In this document: piece by piece, positions 1-12,100 of the stretch
Layout: every line of letters begins with the position of its first letter
Numbering within the stretch: the stretch's first letter is position 1
Assembly (NCBI GenBank): GCA_905221605.1
Contig: CAJNDS010002532.1
Coordinates: forward strand, 12,501-74,500
Source of the DNA: Symbiodinium natans
Taxonomy: Eukaryota; Sar; Dinophyceae; Suessiales; Symbiodiniaceae
Reading direction: 5' to 3'
Length of the DNA stretch: 62,000 bases
Program-made: the position numbers and the translations under genes
Notes under the pieces: generated by a model
The model's database searches: none
The model's input: the letters and a program-made list of their open reading frames with translations, nothing else
What the model was told of the DNA's origin: nothing

Positions 1-115
1 TTGGGGTGCTTAGGGCTGAGGGCTGCAGGGATTTAGGGTTTAGGGTTTAGGGTGAGGATTGTTGTTACCGTTGTCACAACTCGGCGGAAGAATTACGTGT
101 CCACAGCAAGCCAAG

Positions 116-158
116 GTTTTGCTTTTACTTCCTCTTCGAGCTCATCGTGCGCTTCTTC
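116..158 (+). CDS. Channel exon: S2 segment
   Basis: Reads FCFYFLFELIVRFF, an aromatic S2 helix with the conserved acidic residue. Acceptor CCAAG^G, donor TTC^GT. It leaves phase 0 into the next exon, which continues with AFRRKRSACTDG, the usual basic S2-S3 loop. Confidence 0.7.
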
Positions 159-3100
159 GTTCCTTTGCCCTCAAGCCTGGGTTAAGGGTTGAAAGTGTAG
201 AGAGCGTATATAGGGGTTTTAGGGTTTATGGGGGGTTATAGGTGTTTATTGGGTTTGTAGGGTTTGCAGGGTTTAAGGGTTTAGGGGGCTTGGGGTTAAC
301 AGTTTAGGGCTGTCATCTTCCGATGTATGCTGGGCCCTAAACCCTAAAGCCTAAACCCTAAACCTTCAACTCCAAGCTTGTATGTGGGCGCTACAGGGTT
401 TAGGGTTTTGGGCTTAGGGTGCTAATCTAGAATTTGGGCCGTGATCGACCTCAAGTTATCACGAATGTAGTAGAAAAAGAGACCCTCACATGGATTTTAG
501 TGTGGATGTCGCTCAGGCTCCAACAGCTACAAGGTCCCAACACACCTCTCAACCCTGAGGACCCTCAGAAGACGTCTTAAAATGCCTTTGCCGCCACTGG
601 TACATGGTTCCAGAGTTGTGGGCTGTATTGGCTGCTTTGCCCGTAGTCACCAAATCTGAAATCCGCGTACAAAGGACGAAGTCACGATGCCTTTCCTTAC
701 ACCCTAAACATCACTTTGTGGTGCTTTACTGTAACTTCAGATCCTTAGCCTTGGGTTTCTTGGGTTTATTGAGAAAGAAGGCAGCTAAAATCTTAATGTA
801 TAGCTACCATCCTAAGTGCAGCCAAGATCAAGCCTAGGACCAAGAGTACGCCCTCATTCCCTTCTGTTAGGCTCTGGGTTCCCTTATATGCCCCCTTTGA
901 ACCTAAAAGGGCACCCTTTTTATTCCTAGATTACTCTTGGGTCTAGAAGCTTCAAAGCCCTGCATCACATGTCAAGGCGTTCCGCCGCAAGCGGAGTGCC
1001 TGCACTGATGGCCGCTGTGATGCTATCGTTTCAAGAATCTGCACACTCTCGTCTGGGAGCCCTTATCCCTAATCCCTAAACCCTTAAACCCTCAACCTAA
1101 ACCCTGAACCCCTAAAACCTATAACCCTAAACCTAAACCATAAGCCCTAAATAAGCCCTAGAGCCGCAAACCCCTCATCCTTGAATTGCGGTCACCTTCG
1201 TGTTCCAGGAACTAGCAGTGAGTTCTTGGCTATTTGAACCGCACGCTGACTACGGTTCAGGATTTTGGTTTAACCTCCGATTAAGAGGTTTAGGGTTTAG
1301 GGGTTAGGGCTGAAAGGGATAGGCAAACAGCATGCTGTCGGGGTGCAAGCATGCTCTAAGAGCACATCCTGATCCTGAAGGTTTTTGCGCAATGCGTTGG
1401 TGTGGGTCCTAGGTAGGTCAAGGACTTGGATCACTGCCCCGCACTGGTAGCAGAAGATTTCCGGGCCAAACCCTGTAAACCTTATACACCCTAAACCGGT
1501 GTATCTCAAAGCCTGCCTGAGCCCATGACCCAACAAAAACTGTGGCTTTTTGGAAGTCCCTTTCAATGTGGTTTAGGGTTTAGGGTTTAGGGTTTAGGTT
1601 TAGGGTTTAGGCCCCAAAACAAGGACCCTACGTACCTTAGAACAAGGCAAGCTCGAGGTCTAGAAGGACTCTTCTGTTCCAATGACCTGTATGAATAGGG
1701 TGTAGGGTTTGGGGCTTAGGGTTTAGGGTATAGGGTTTAGGTTGTTGGAGCCATTTTTGGCCGAAGGGGAAACTGAGACCCAGAGTGGGCCCTTAATCCC
1801 CTTTTTCGGGTTTAGGTTCCCCCTGAAAGCCTCTTTAAACCAAAAAGGGGTTTAGGGTTGAGGGTTTAGGGTTTAGGGTTTGACACCCTTGCTATTCCTA
1901 GGTTACTCTCGGGTCTGGGAGAAATCGACCACTGCCGAGGATGGTTTATGTTCGACTTCCTCCTCGTCACAATGGGCGTGGCCGAGGCTTCTGCTGGGCT
2001 TGATCCCTAAACCCTAAACCCTAAACCCTACACCCTAATCCCTAAACCCTAAACCCTAAACCCTAAACCCCAAACCCTAAACCCCAAACCCTAAACCCCA
2101 AAAACCCTAAACCGCAGCGTGGAGTTTCAGGAGCTTAGGGGCCTTGGGGGTCAGGGGAGGTTGTATAGCCACTTTTGGAACTTGGGCTTGCTGGCCTAAG
2201 CCCTGAACCCTCAACCCTGAACCCTAAACCCTATACCCTAATCCCTAAACCCTAAACCCTAAACCCTTACCCCTAAACCCTAAACCCTAACCCCGAGCCC
2301 TAAACCCTAAACCCCAAACCCTAAACCCAAGACTTTAAACCCTACGCCGGCACAGTGTTGCTTCTTGTGGCGTTACAGGGGGAAGCCTGTGCTGCCCCGG
2401 CAGGTGTGGGTGATGAGCATCGTCCTTGCCTCAGCTTTCCAACCCCTAAACCCCCAAAACCCTCACCACAAACCCTAAAGCCCGAAACCCTAAACCCTAA
2501 ACCCTAAACCCTAAACCCTAAACCCTAAACGTAGGGTTTAGGGTTCAGGGTTGCCCCTAAACCACAAAGCCCCAAAGCCCCAAAGCCCCGCAAAGCCCCA
2601 AGCCATTTGGGGGCTGTAGGCGTTTTAAGGGTTTAAGGTCTCTGGGTTCAGGGTTCAGGGCTTAAGGGTTTAGGGAGAGGGCCAAAGCCCCTCAGAAATT
2701 TCCCTGAAGAGTTCTATCAGGTACCCCATTATTCCCAACAGCACGTGCCGCGAGCTCTCAGTCTCCAAGGAAAGAGCCCCGATCAAAACTCCACAGGCGG
2801 GCCGAGCAAAGCCGCAAGTATCGACGAACAACAAGAGGAAACTACCCCATATGAGCCAATTTAAGAACACATCAGAGGGATTTACAAGTTCAATAGGGGT
2901 ATTCATAGCAGCCCTGGACCCTGAGCCCTGAACAATATAACTCTAAACCGGTAGGTCCCTAAGTGATGGTACCTTTTGGGGGGTCCCTTTTCTAAGGTGC
3001 CGTACGAAGCACGCGGACCCAAAAAGGGCCAGGGGCCCCAATTTGGAGAAGTACCCAAACCCAAACCTTAAGCCCTAAATCCCTAAACCCCTACAAAGGC

Positions 3101-6100
3101 ATGTTGGAGTCCCTAGTTTTGAAAGCTACCCAAACCTTACAAACCCCAACCCTAAACCCTAAACCCTAAACCCTAAACCCCAAACCTCAACCCCCAGAAC
3201 CTAAAAGGGACCTTGGAGTCGGTGCTCTGGCGGGTGCTTAGTTTCCTCTTCCCCAAGGTCCTCATCCTCACCAACTCAGAGGCCGGCGGAGCGTGGGAAG
3301 CCCCAAAAGCCCTAAGGCCTTTGAAGGGCTTTGGGGTTCTGAGGCTTCTGAGGGTTCTGAGGATCTGAGGATTTAGGGTTTAGGGTTTAGGGTTTAGGGT
3401 TTAGGGTTTAGGGTTTAGGGTTTAGGGTTTCCTGAGGACTCTGAAAGTGTTAGGGCTCTAAGCGACTTGGGGATTTTGGGGATCTACGGGGGTTTAGGGT
3501 TCTAAGGGCTAAGGGCTAAGGGTTTAGGGTTTAGGGTTTAGGAGGGTTGGGCGTTTCAAGGAGCCTTGAACACACAGCCTCAGGAGACTGAGTGGGTGTT
3601 TCATGGCCCCTTGCTAGGACCCAGAGTAGGCCGTTATTCCCTGCAAGAAGGAAGTAGGTACCACCCCTACCCCGCCACCAAGCACCTGGCTGTGCTACGG
3701 GGGCTTTCGGTGGACCCAGCGGTTTGGGGTTTAGGCTTTGGGGTTTAGGATGTAGGGCGTTGTTTGGGGTTGAGGGTTTACTCCAATAGCCGTAAGCCTG
3801 AGACCCAGAACCCCCTAAACCCCAAACCCTAAAGCTTTTTTTTTTGCAAAGCCTAAACGCTTCAAAGGGAAGCGCTGGGCTCCGGCCAAAGAGTTTGCAG
3901 CTTACAGGGTCAGGCGTTCTGCGCTGGGAATGAATAGGCTTCGTGGTTTCGGAGCAGCGGCTTCGAGGTGAAGTTAGAGGCTTGGGGCGGTAGAGTCGTT
4001 TGGGGCTTCAACAGGGTTTAGGGTTTAGGGCGTAGGGTTTAGGGTCTAGGGTTTAGGGTTTAGGGTTTCCAGGGCTTCGGGCGCAAAATCTTAAGGTTTC
4101 GTGGGTCGAAGATGACTCAAGAGATTTCAGAACCTAAACCCTCTAAACCCTAAACCCTAAACCCTAAGGACGCGTCTCTCGGGAACAGCAGCTCGCTACG
4201 TCTCATCCGGCTTCTGCGGCTGTCTCGCTTGGCGAGGAGAGCGCGCTCTCAGGGTTTAGGGTTTAGGGTTTTGGGTTTAGGGTTTCGGGTTTGCAAAAAT
4301 GACCCAATAGTAGTGTCGGGTTTATGGTTTAGGGTTTAGGGTTTAGGGTTCAGGGTTTATAGCGTTTAGGGTTTAGGGTTTAGGGTTTAGGGTTTAGGGG
4401 TCAGGCTAGGGCTTTGGGGTAGGTAGGGTTTAGAGGCAAGCAGGTTCCCACATGCCCTACAAAAGCAAGAACACGGACTCCCTTGTACTCTGCTACTGGG
4501 AACCTAGTTCCCTCAAACCGTGAGAACTTGAAAAGGCCATAACTGCAAACCACTCACGCCGGTCTTCTTGTCAGGGTTTAGGACTTTATGTGGCTCTAAT
4601 CTGGGAGTTTACAGGGTGGGGCCCCCTAGTTATAAGTAGAGTTATAAGGGCCCTAAATTGGGTTATAAGGACCCTAAGTTAGGTTATAAGTCCCTTAACT
4701 ACAGTTAGTATAGTAAGGGGGCCCCACCCTGCAGGGTTCAGGGTTTAGGGTTTTGCGGTGTGGGATCAGTCCTTGCAAGCGCGAAGCACGCTGATCCGCG
4801 TCTTGAGGACAGCGCGTCTGCTGAGAGCTGCGCCTGAGCTGCTGATCATGGTGAAGGGCATGAGCCTTGTCTCAAGGTTTAGGGTTCAGGGTTTAGGGTT
4901 TAGGGTTTAGGGTTTAGGGTTTAGGGTTTAGGGTTTAGGGTTTAGGGTTTGGGGTGAGTTCCATGCTTTGTAATACTTTGCTTGGGGTTCTGGGTTCCTA
5001 TTAGAGCTACTTAGACCTGAAAAGTACATACTTCTTTTCCCGGGTTTTACTCCAAAGTAGGGTCAATGTCATATGGGGTCGATCAATCATGTAGGCTTTT
5101 GTGGGTCTACTGGAATACGGCAGTTCCTGTTGCTTTGTAATGTCCCAGGGTACCAACACGGACACATGACTCAGCTCAACCCATTTCTTTCTTTGTCTTG
5201 GGACACTCCCTTGAAAAGGGTTTAGGGTTTAGGGCTTCGGGTTTAGGGTTAGGGTTTAGGGCTAGTTACATGGGCCCTTAGTATGGTCCCTCCTACCTCT
5301 TTTAAGGATTCCGATGCATGGGCCCTTAGTTTGTATAGGGTTTGTGAGGGGCATTGTAAGGGGGTATACCCTTTTGGCTCGAGGAGATCGCAGAGGAGAC
5401 AGGTGCCGCGGATGAGCAAGAGATCGGGCTTCCTGATGTGGGCGATGGCCGGGGCACCTCCAAGACCTTGCCTTGTCAGAGATGCAGCAGCCCATCTTCT
5501 ACCACGAACTCCCGGTCCTGTTTTGGGAGTTTAGGGTTTAGGGTTTAGGGTTGTCGGTGGTGCGCGCGACCTCCGCGTCCCACGACATCGACTTGACTCC
5601 GCCAGCGGGCCGCTTGGCTAGCGCGTGCGCAATCGCCTCACCTACGTCGGCGTCGCCGCGACGCAGAAGCAAAAGGGGTACATGGAGGATGCTATCGCAG
5701 GCCCAAGAGGACTTTCATGGCTCGCCCTATAACTTTGGTAGCCCAGTCGTACCCTTTTCAAGGTTCCGTTAGAAAGTACGGTGTTTAGGGTTTAGGGTGT
5801 ATGGTTTAGGGTAGTCCCAGTGGTACCCTTTTCCCCTGGTTCAAGGTTTCCCTTCATAAAGTATTCATCCGCCCAAAAAGGGTACCCTTACTATGTAGAA
5901 TTGGTTGCTGGGCTACCAAGATAAGGCTCGGGCAGAGCTCCTTGGTGGTGTGGTTCTGGCTATTTGGTTACGACGTGCAGAAACCCTCAACGCTCAACCC
6001 TAAACCCTAAACCCTCAACCCGAAGCCCTAAATCCTAAACCCTCAACCCTAAACCCCGAGTCCTAAACCCTCAGCCCTAAACCCCCAACCCTAAACCCTC

Positions 6101-9100
6101 AACCCTAAACCCTCAACCCTAAACCCTCAACCCTAAATCCTAAGCCCTCAACCCTCAACCCTAAACCCTCAACCCGAAGCCCTAAACCCCAAGTCGAAGC
6201 TGCATCTTCTGCTTCGGGTAGGGTTCGGGCTCCTAAACCCTAAACCCTAAACCCTAAACCCTAAACCCTAAACCCTAAACCCTAAACCCTAAACCCTAAA
6301 CCCTAAACCCTAAACCCTAAACCCTAAACCCTAAACCCATAAACCCTAAACCCTAAACCCTAAACCCTAAACCCTAAACCCTAAACCCTAAACCCTAAAC
6401 CCTAAACCCTAAACCCTAAACCCTAAACCCTAAACCCTAAACCCTAAACCCTAAACCCTAAACCCTAAACCCTAAACCCTAACCCTAAACCCTAAACCCT
6501 AAACCCTAAACCCCAAAAAGCGCCTAGGCACTTAGAGGGAACCTTCGGGTTGGGGCCAAAGCCCCGAAACCTTAAGCCTCACATTTTTAGGGTTTTTGGA
6601 GTTTGGTGTTTAGGGTTTAGGGTTTGGGGTTTAGGGTTTGGGGTTTAGGGTTTGGGGTTTAGGGTTTGGGGTTTAGGGGTGTAGGCCTTGGAGTGTAGGA
6701 ATGAGGGAAGCCCTGACCTTGAAGCAAATTGCCCCCAAACCTGTTGCACTTCAATCCTGAACCAGATGAACCCCAAAACCCCCCAAACCTACTCCCAAAG
6801 GGTCGATGTACCCACGTAGTCTTTATTTGGGCCTTGAAGGGGCTCCTATACAGTAGCTTTATAGGGCCCAAATGTGTACTATATGGGTACTTTGACCCTT
6901 AGGGACTTGTAGGTAGAGTAGCGGTATGTAAAATGCTTCAATGGCTATGGGCACCCCCGAAGATACCTTCCCAAACTACTATAAGGATTGACAGGACCTC
7001 TGAGTTATAAAGGGTAACCCTATGTTTCACAAGGTCCAGGCAGCCCTGCTTGTAGCTTCCGGACCTTTAACCCTGTATAAGCCCTATACAAAACATACCC
7101 TAAAAACCCTCAACCCTCAACAATCCCAAACGGCCCATGTACGCATATAGCATATGCTTGGCCCTTTAAAGGGGTTCCTTTTCCGTAGCTTTAAGGGGCC
7201 CAAAATTCTACTACTATATGGGGTACCCTCAAACCCTCAACAAAAGGATTGCCGCGGCACGGTCCATGCTGACGACCGGCGTTTTAATCTTTGCGGTGCC
7301 TGTGGCGGAGACTCCTAGCTTGGGGCGGGGGGAGGGGGGCGGGGGGGTTCGGGAGGGTGGGGGGCGCGACCTTTTTTTGCGGGGTTTAGGGTTTAGTAGT
7401 TTAGGGTTTGGGGTTTTGGGGTTTTGGGTTTGGGGTTTGGGGTTTGGGGGTTTAGGGTTGGGGTTTAGGTTTGGGGTTGGGCTAGGGGGTTTCGGGGTTT
7501 CGGGGTTTCAGGGTTTCCTTGCTCAGGCTTGGACCTGAAGGTGGGCAGGGTTCCGACTGAGGGCCTCGTTGATCGATGCTTGCCTTTGTGTCTCCAAGAA
7601 GCCGTCAGGACGCGTTTTCCCTAAACCCTTTTCCCTAAACCCTAAACCCTAAAACCTCATGGGTTTGGTTTGGGGTATGGGATGCCGCTGCGGCTGTAAA
7701 ACACGAGTCACGAGATGAGAAAACTGGACCTTTCAAAGAAGATCTCGGCCGCTACAGGAAGGCAAGCGTCTCCCTAGACCCTGCCAACTATGCTTTTATT
7801 CCCAAAGTACCTACCAAGTCACACCCTAAACCCTAAAACCTAAACCCCAAACCCCAAACCCCAAACCCAAAACCCCAAACCCTAAACCCCAAACCCCAAA
7901 CCCCCAAACCCCAAAACCCAAACCCCAAACCCTAGGCCCTGCACAAAGCCATGAACTTTTTAGCAGCCCTTGCAGCAGCAAACACAGGTGCTCTATGTCT
8001 TTGGCATAGCAATGAAGCAGGCAGTAGAGGACACGGAGGCCTCTGAGTCTCTAAGGGAGGAAGTACTGGGTGTAGGGTTTAGGGTTCAGGGGGTTTCGGG
8101 GTTGAAGGTTTTTAATTCAGGGTTTTGGGTTTAATCATGGTTTAAGGTTGGGATGTTCCCCCTTGTACTAACAGTCCTGAATAGGGATTATAGTAGAGTG
8201 GTACTACAATCCCGATTAAGGACTGTTAGCATAAGGGAGACTATCCCAAGTTTAAGGGTTTAGGGTTTCCAGGGTTTTGCGCTTAGGGTTTAGGGCTTCG
8301 GTGCTGACAATGTAACGTTTAACCAGCCTTTAACCTTGTCACTGAACTGATCCTAGGCCCTGAAGGCTAAAGCCTAAACTCCCTAAACCCTAAACCCTAA
8401 ACCCTAAACCCTAAACCCCAAACCCCAAACCCCAAACCCCAAACCCCAAACCTTTCTTTCGTGGCATCAACTCAAAGGCCGCGTAGCTTGGGTTGCACCT
8501 GCAGGGAATAGGTAGGGGTTTCGGGTTTGGGGGTTTTGGGGACTGGGGTTAGGGGTTAAGGGTTTAGGGTTTGGGTTTTGGGTTTTGGGGTTTAGGGTTT
8601 GGGGCTTGGGGTTTGGTTTGGTTTTTGGGGTTAGGGTTTAGGGTTTGGAGTTTGGGGTTGAGGGCTTAGGGTTTGGGGTCTTCTTGCAGAAGACTTGATC
8701 TTGGAACAGGTTCGAAGCCTGTGGCCGTAGGTCTTGGAGCCACAAATCACGGAATCCCTACACCCTGAACCCTGAAGCCTGAACTCCACACTCTAACCCT
8801 GAGCCCTGAATCTTGAACTCCTAACCCTGAACCCCTGAACTCGAATCCCTAAGCCCTAAGCCCTAAACCTTGAACCCTAAACGCTAACACCGAACCCTGA
8901 GCCCTGAATGAGCCATAAACCCTGTCCCTGAACTCTAAAGACTAAACAGAACTCCAGCTCTGAACCTTGAACCCGAAACCCTACAGCAAACTCCAGAAAG
9001 TTGGTGCATGGTTTAAGGGTTCTCTTTAGTATACCCTTGTGGGGTATGGGGGGTTTTACTGTATCTCTGAACCCTGAACCCTAAAGCTTCAAGAACTTCA

Positions 9101-12100
9101 ACCAAAGATTGTCTTGTAGGGTTCAGGGTTTAGGGTTGTCCCCGCAAAGGCCCAGGGATGTGGATACCTAGAGCTGTGCGCAATCTGCTTTGCATGTGTA
9201 TGCACATGTACGTCCATGTGTACACACACCCTATGTGTCTGTGCGATGTTGCTTTTGGCAGGGTCAAAGGCTGATGTCGAAGGGGTCGAGTAGTTGGGTT
9301 TGGGTTTTTTTGCTTTCACGGCTTCAGGGACCAGAGGCCTTCGAAAAGGTCTAGCACAGCTCCGAGTGAGGGTTTAGGGTTTAGCGTTTAGAGTTTAGGG
9401 TGTAGGGTTTAGGGTAATAGGGTGCTGAAAGCCCATCCTTCCTGTTGACAGGACGGCCAGGTGTACTTTCGGTCAGTGCTGGACTCAATGCATCTAGGCT
9501 CGCACGCGGCCAAATATCCCAGACCCCTGGGAGGGTCCAAAAAAGTAGATCCCCTTGTGTTTAGGGGGGTTTAGGGTTTTAGGGCTTTAAGGGTTCCTAA
9601 AAACTGACCCCAAGAGTAGTACAGGGTACTCTTTCGGTAGGTTCTACTTTTTGGATCCTCCCAAGGGGTCTGGGCATGTGGGAGATGCGGACGGCTGGTG
9701 GTCCACAGGGCCCCAAACTTCGGTGCTAATTCGGTCTCAGGCCTCAACCTCTTTTGTTTTTGGGGGGAGACCCTAAAACCCAAACCCCAAACCCCAAACC
9801 CCAAACCCTAAACCCTAAACCCTAAACCCTAAACCCTAAACCCTAAACCCTAAACCCTAAACCCTAAACCCTAACACCCCAAGGTTGACCTTTGCCTCTT
9901 TAGGGAAGCTGCGGGAGCATGCAAAGCCCAGGAACGTCTAGAAGGCTTTGTAAGCCCGAAAACCTCGAAATGACAACTCCAGACCCGAACTGCCCCCTAC
10001 AATCTCTCACCGTAATACCCTAAACCCTAAACCCTAAACCCTAAACCCTAAACCCTAAACCCCAAATCCTAAACCCATAGTAGCCGCTGTGCCCTGAACC
10101 CCTTGCAGTCCTTTGACTCTAGGACGGCTAGGCTTGGATAAGGGCTAGGGGCTTAGCAATGGGGGGGGCCGGGGGTTGATCTAAAGATCCTTTCTGAGAA
10201 ATGATTTATGTAGGGTTCCTCTTTTTGGAAAAAGGTATGTTGAGCAGCCACAAAAAATATGGGTTTTGGAGTTCAAGGTTTAGGGTGACCCTCACATTAC
10301 TCTTCTCCGAGCTTTCCGTTTGATGCACCTCGGCAGTATAGGCGCAGGGTTTAGGGTTTAGGGTTTAGGATACCGCCCTAATCTCCGAACCGCCGTTTGT
10401 CGCCAAGGTTTTCGCTGCTCCTCCACGCCACATTGCTGGATTCACCCGGGGAGGTTATTGACACCCTCCACGAGAACTACTTGGCCGCGGCTCCTGCGAC
10501 AGCAGTCTGGATCTTTAATCCCCAAAGGGTTGAGGGTGTGGTTTGCTTGCTGGTTTCTTAACTTACTTCTCCAACAGCTGAACTTTAAACTTTTTGGGTT
10601 TCCTTCTTTAGTAGGAACAATAAAGTTTAACCTTTTTTTCCCTTGGTTATTGGAGAAGTAAGTTAAGGGAGTTTTAGTTCCCCAGACCCCTGGGAGGATC
10701 CAAAAAGTATATCCACCTGAAGGGTTCCAAGAAAAGACTCAAGAGCAGGAAAAGGCCCTTAGCCCTAGAGATACCCTAGGCCCCAAGCCCTATTAGGGGG
10801 GGCTCTACTCTTTAGAGGGGTATGTGTAGGGCAGTCGTCCAACCCTAGACCTTAAACCCTAAACCCTAAACCCCACCCCCTAAGCCAAACCCTAAGCTGT
10901 AAACCCTAAACCCTACTAACCCTAAACCCTAAACCCTGAACCCCACCCCCTAAGCCTTCAACCCTAATAAGCCCTAAGCTGTAAAGCCTACGTCGCCTTA
11001 GAGTTTTCAAGGTGATCTTTGTGGTCGTCATAGCGCTCTCCGCCCTGTGACCCAGCCGCACGATGCGAGACCTTCAACCCGTTGTGGTGCTGTACTGGAA
11101 CTTTAGATCCTTAGCCTTTTTGGGTTTCTTGGGCTTCTTAATAAGGCAGCTAAGAATTGTTTTTTCACTGCCCTCCTAACCCCTTCCCCTCCTCAATCCT
11201 ACCGAGAACCTGACCCCGAACCGGAGCCCTGAACCCCTCAACCCTAAACACTAAACCCTTTTTGGGTGGGGGGGGGGGGGGGGGGGGGGGCGGGGGTTGG
11301 AGGGCTAGGCTTAGGGGCTTATGGTTCGGTCGGGGTTCGATTGTAGTGCAAGAAGCAGGGCAGAACACAAGTTCAGAGTGAGGCTCTTGTTTCAGGGGGG
11401 GGGGGGGGGGCAGGGGGGGATGGGGATTCACAGGCTTTGGGGGTTTAGGGCTTCGGGCTTAGGGCTGAGGGTTTAGGGTTTATAACAGGGCTTAGGGAAT
11501 GTAGAATGTCTCTCGACCAAACTAGACTTTAAATCTCAAGCCCTCCACCTTAGGTAGTGTCTCAATGTTTGGCTGCAACTGGGAGTTTAGGTGCGCCATG
11601 CATGGTGACAGTCTTCCTAGTGAGTTCTAGAGCGAGCCCCAAACTTAACTAGAACTCCGAGGCTACTTCTGAACATGCTCATCGGCGTGATGTGCGAAGT
11701 GGTCAGCGGTGTGTCTCAGACAGAGAGGGAAGCGACTCTTGGATTTTTGAAGAAAGGTGTCGGAAGAATGACTGTAATTCCTGCAAATGCTGTGGACAAA
11801 GACTTGACCAGAAGCACTGGCTCCAGAAAGTGATATCTGCGGGCTAGACCATGAGTCATTCATGCCATTCCCTTTATACTGGCAGTGTTTGATAGGTATT
11901 AAAGGACCCCCTACTAGAATCCCATTCAGGACTGTTAGTATAGGGGGGGGGGGGGGGCACATCCCAACCCTGGACCCTAAACAGTGCACTCTAAACCTAA
12001 CCCTAAACCCGAAACCCTAAACCCTAAACCCTTAACCCTTCACCCTTAACCCTAAACCCTTACCCTTAAACCCTAAACCCTTAACCCTAAACCCTAAACC

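Noticed and set aside
1190-1408. Alternative channel exons (AVTFVFQELA and HILILKVFAQCVGVG) that also join in phase to the S3 exon
   Set aside because: The route 116-158 to 977-1010 to 1940-1986 gives a much better S2 and basic S2-S3 loop, and the alternatives lack the AG^G acceptor for the second patch (AG^C).
1747-1766. GGAGCCATTTTTGGCCGAAG resembling the dinoflagellate spliced leader
   Set aside because: Several mismatches and one extra base, located inside a foldback-like segment of an intron; likely chance.
5621-5705. PP2C-like reading (VGVAATQKQKGYMEDAI)
   Set aside because: One short patch after TAG^C, not AG^G, with no neighbouring phosphatase exon; it lies inside the channel gene.
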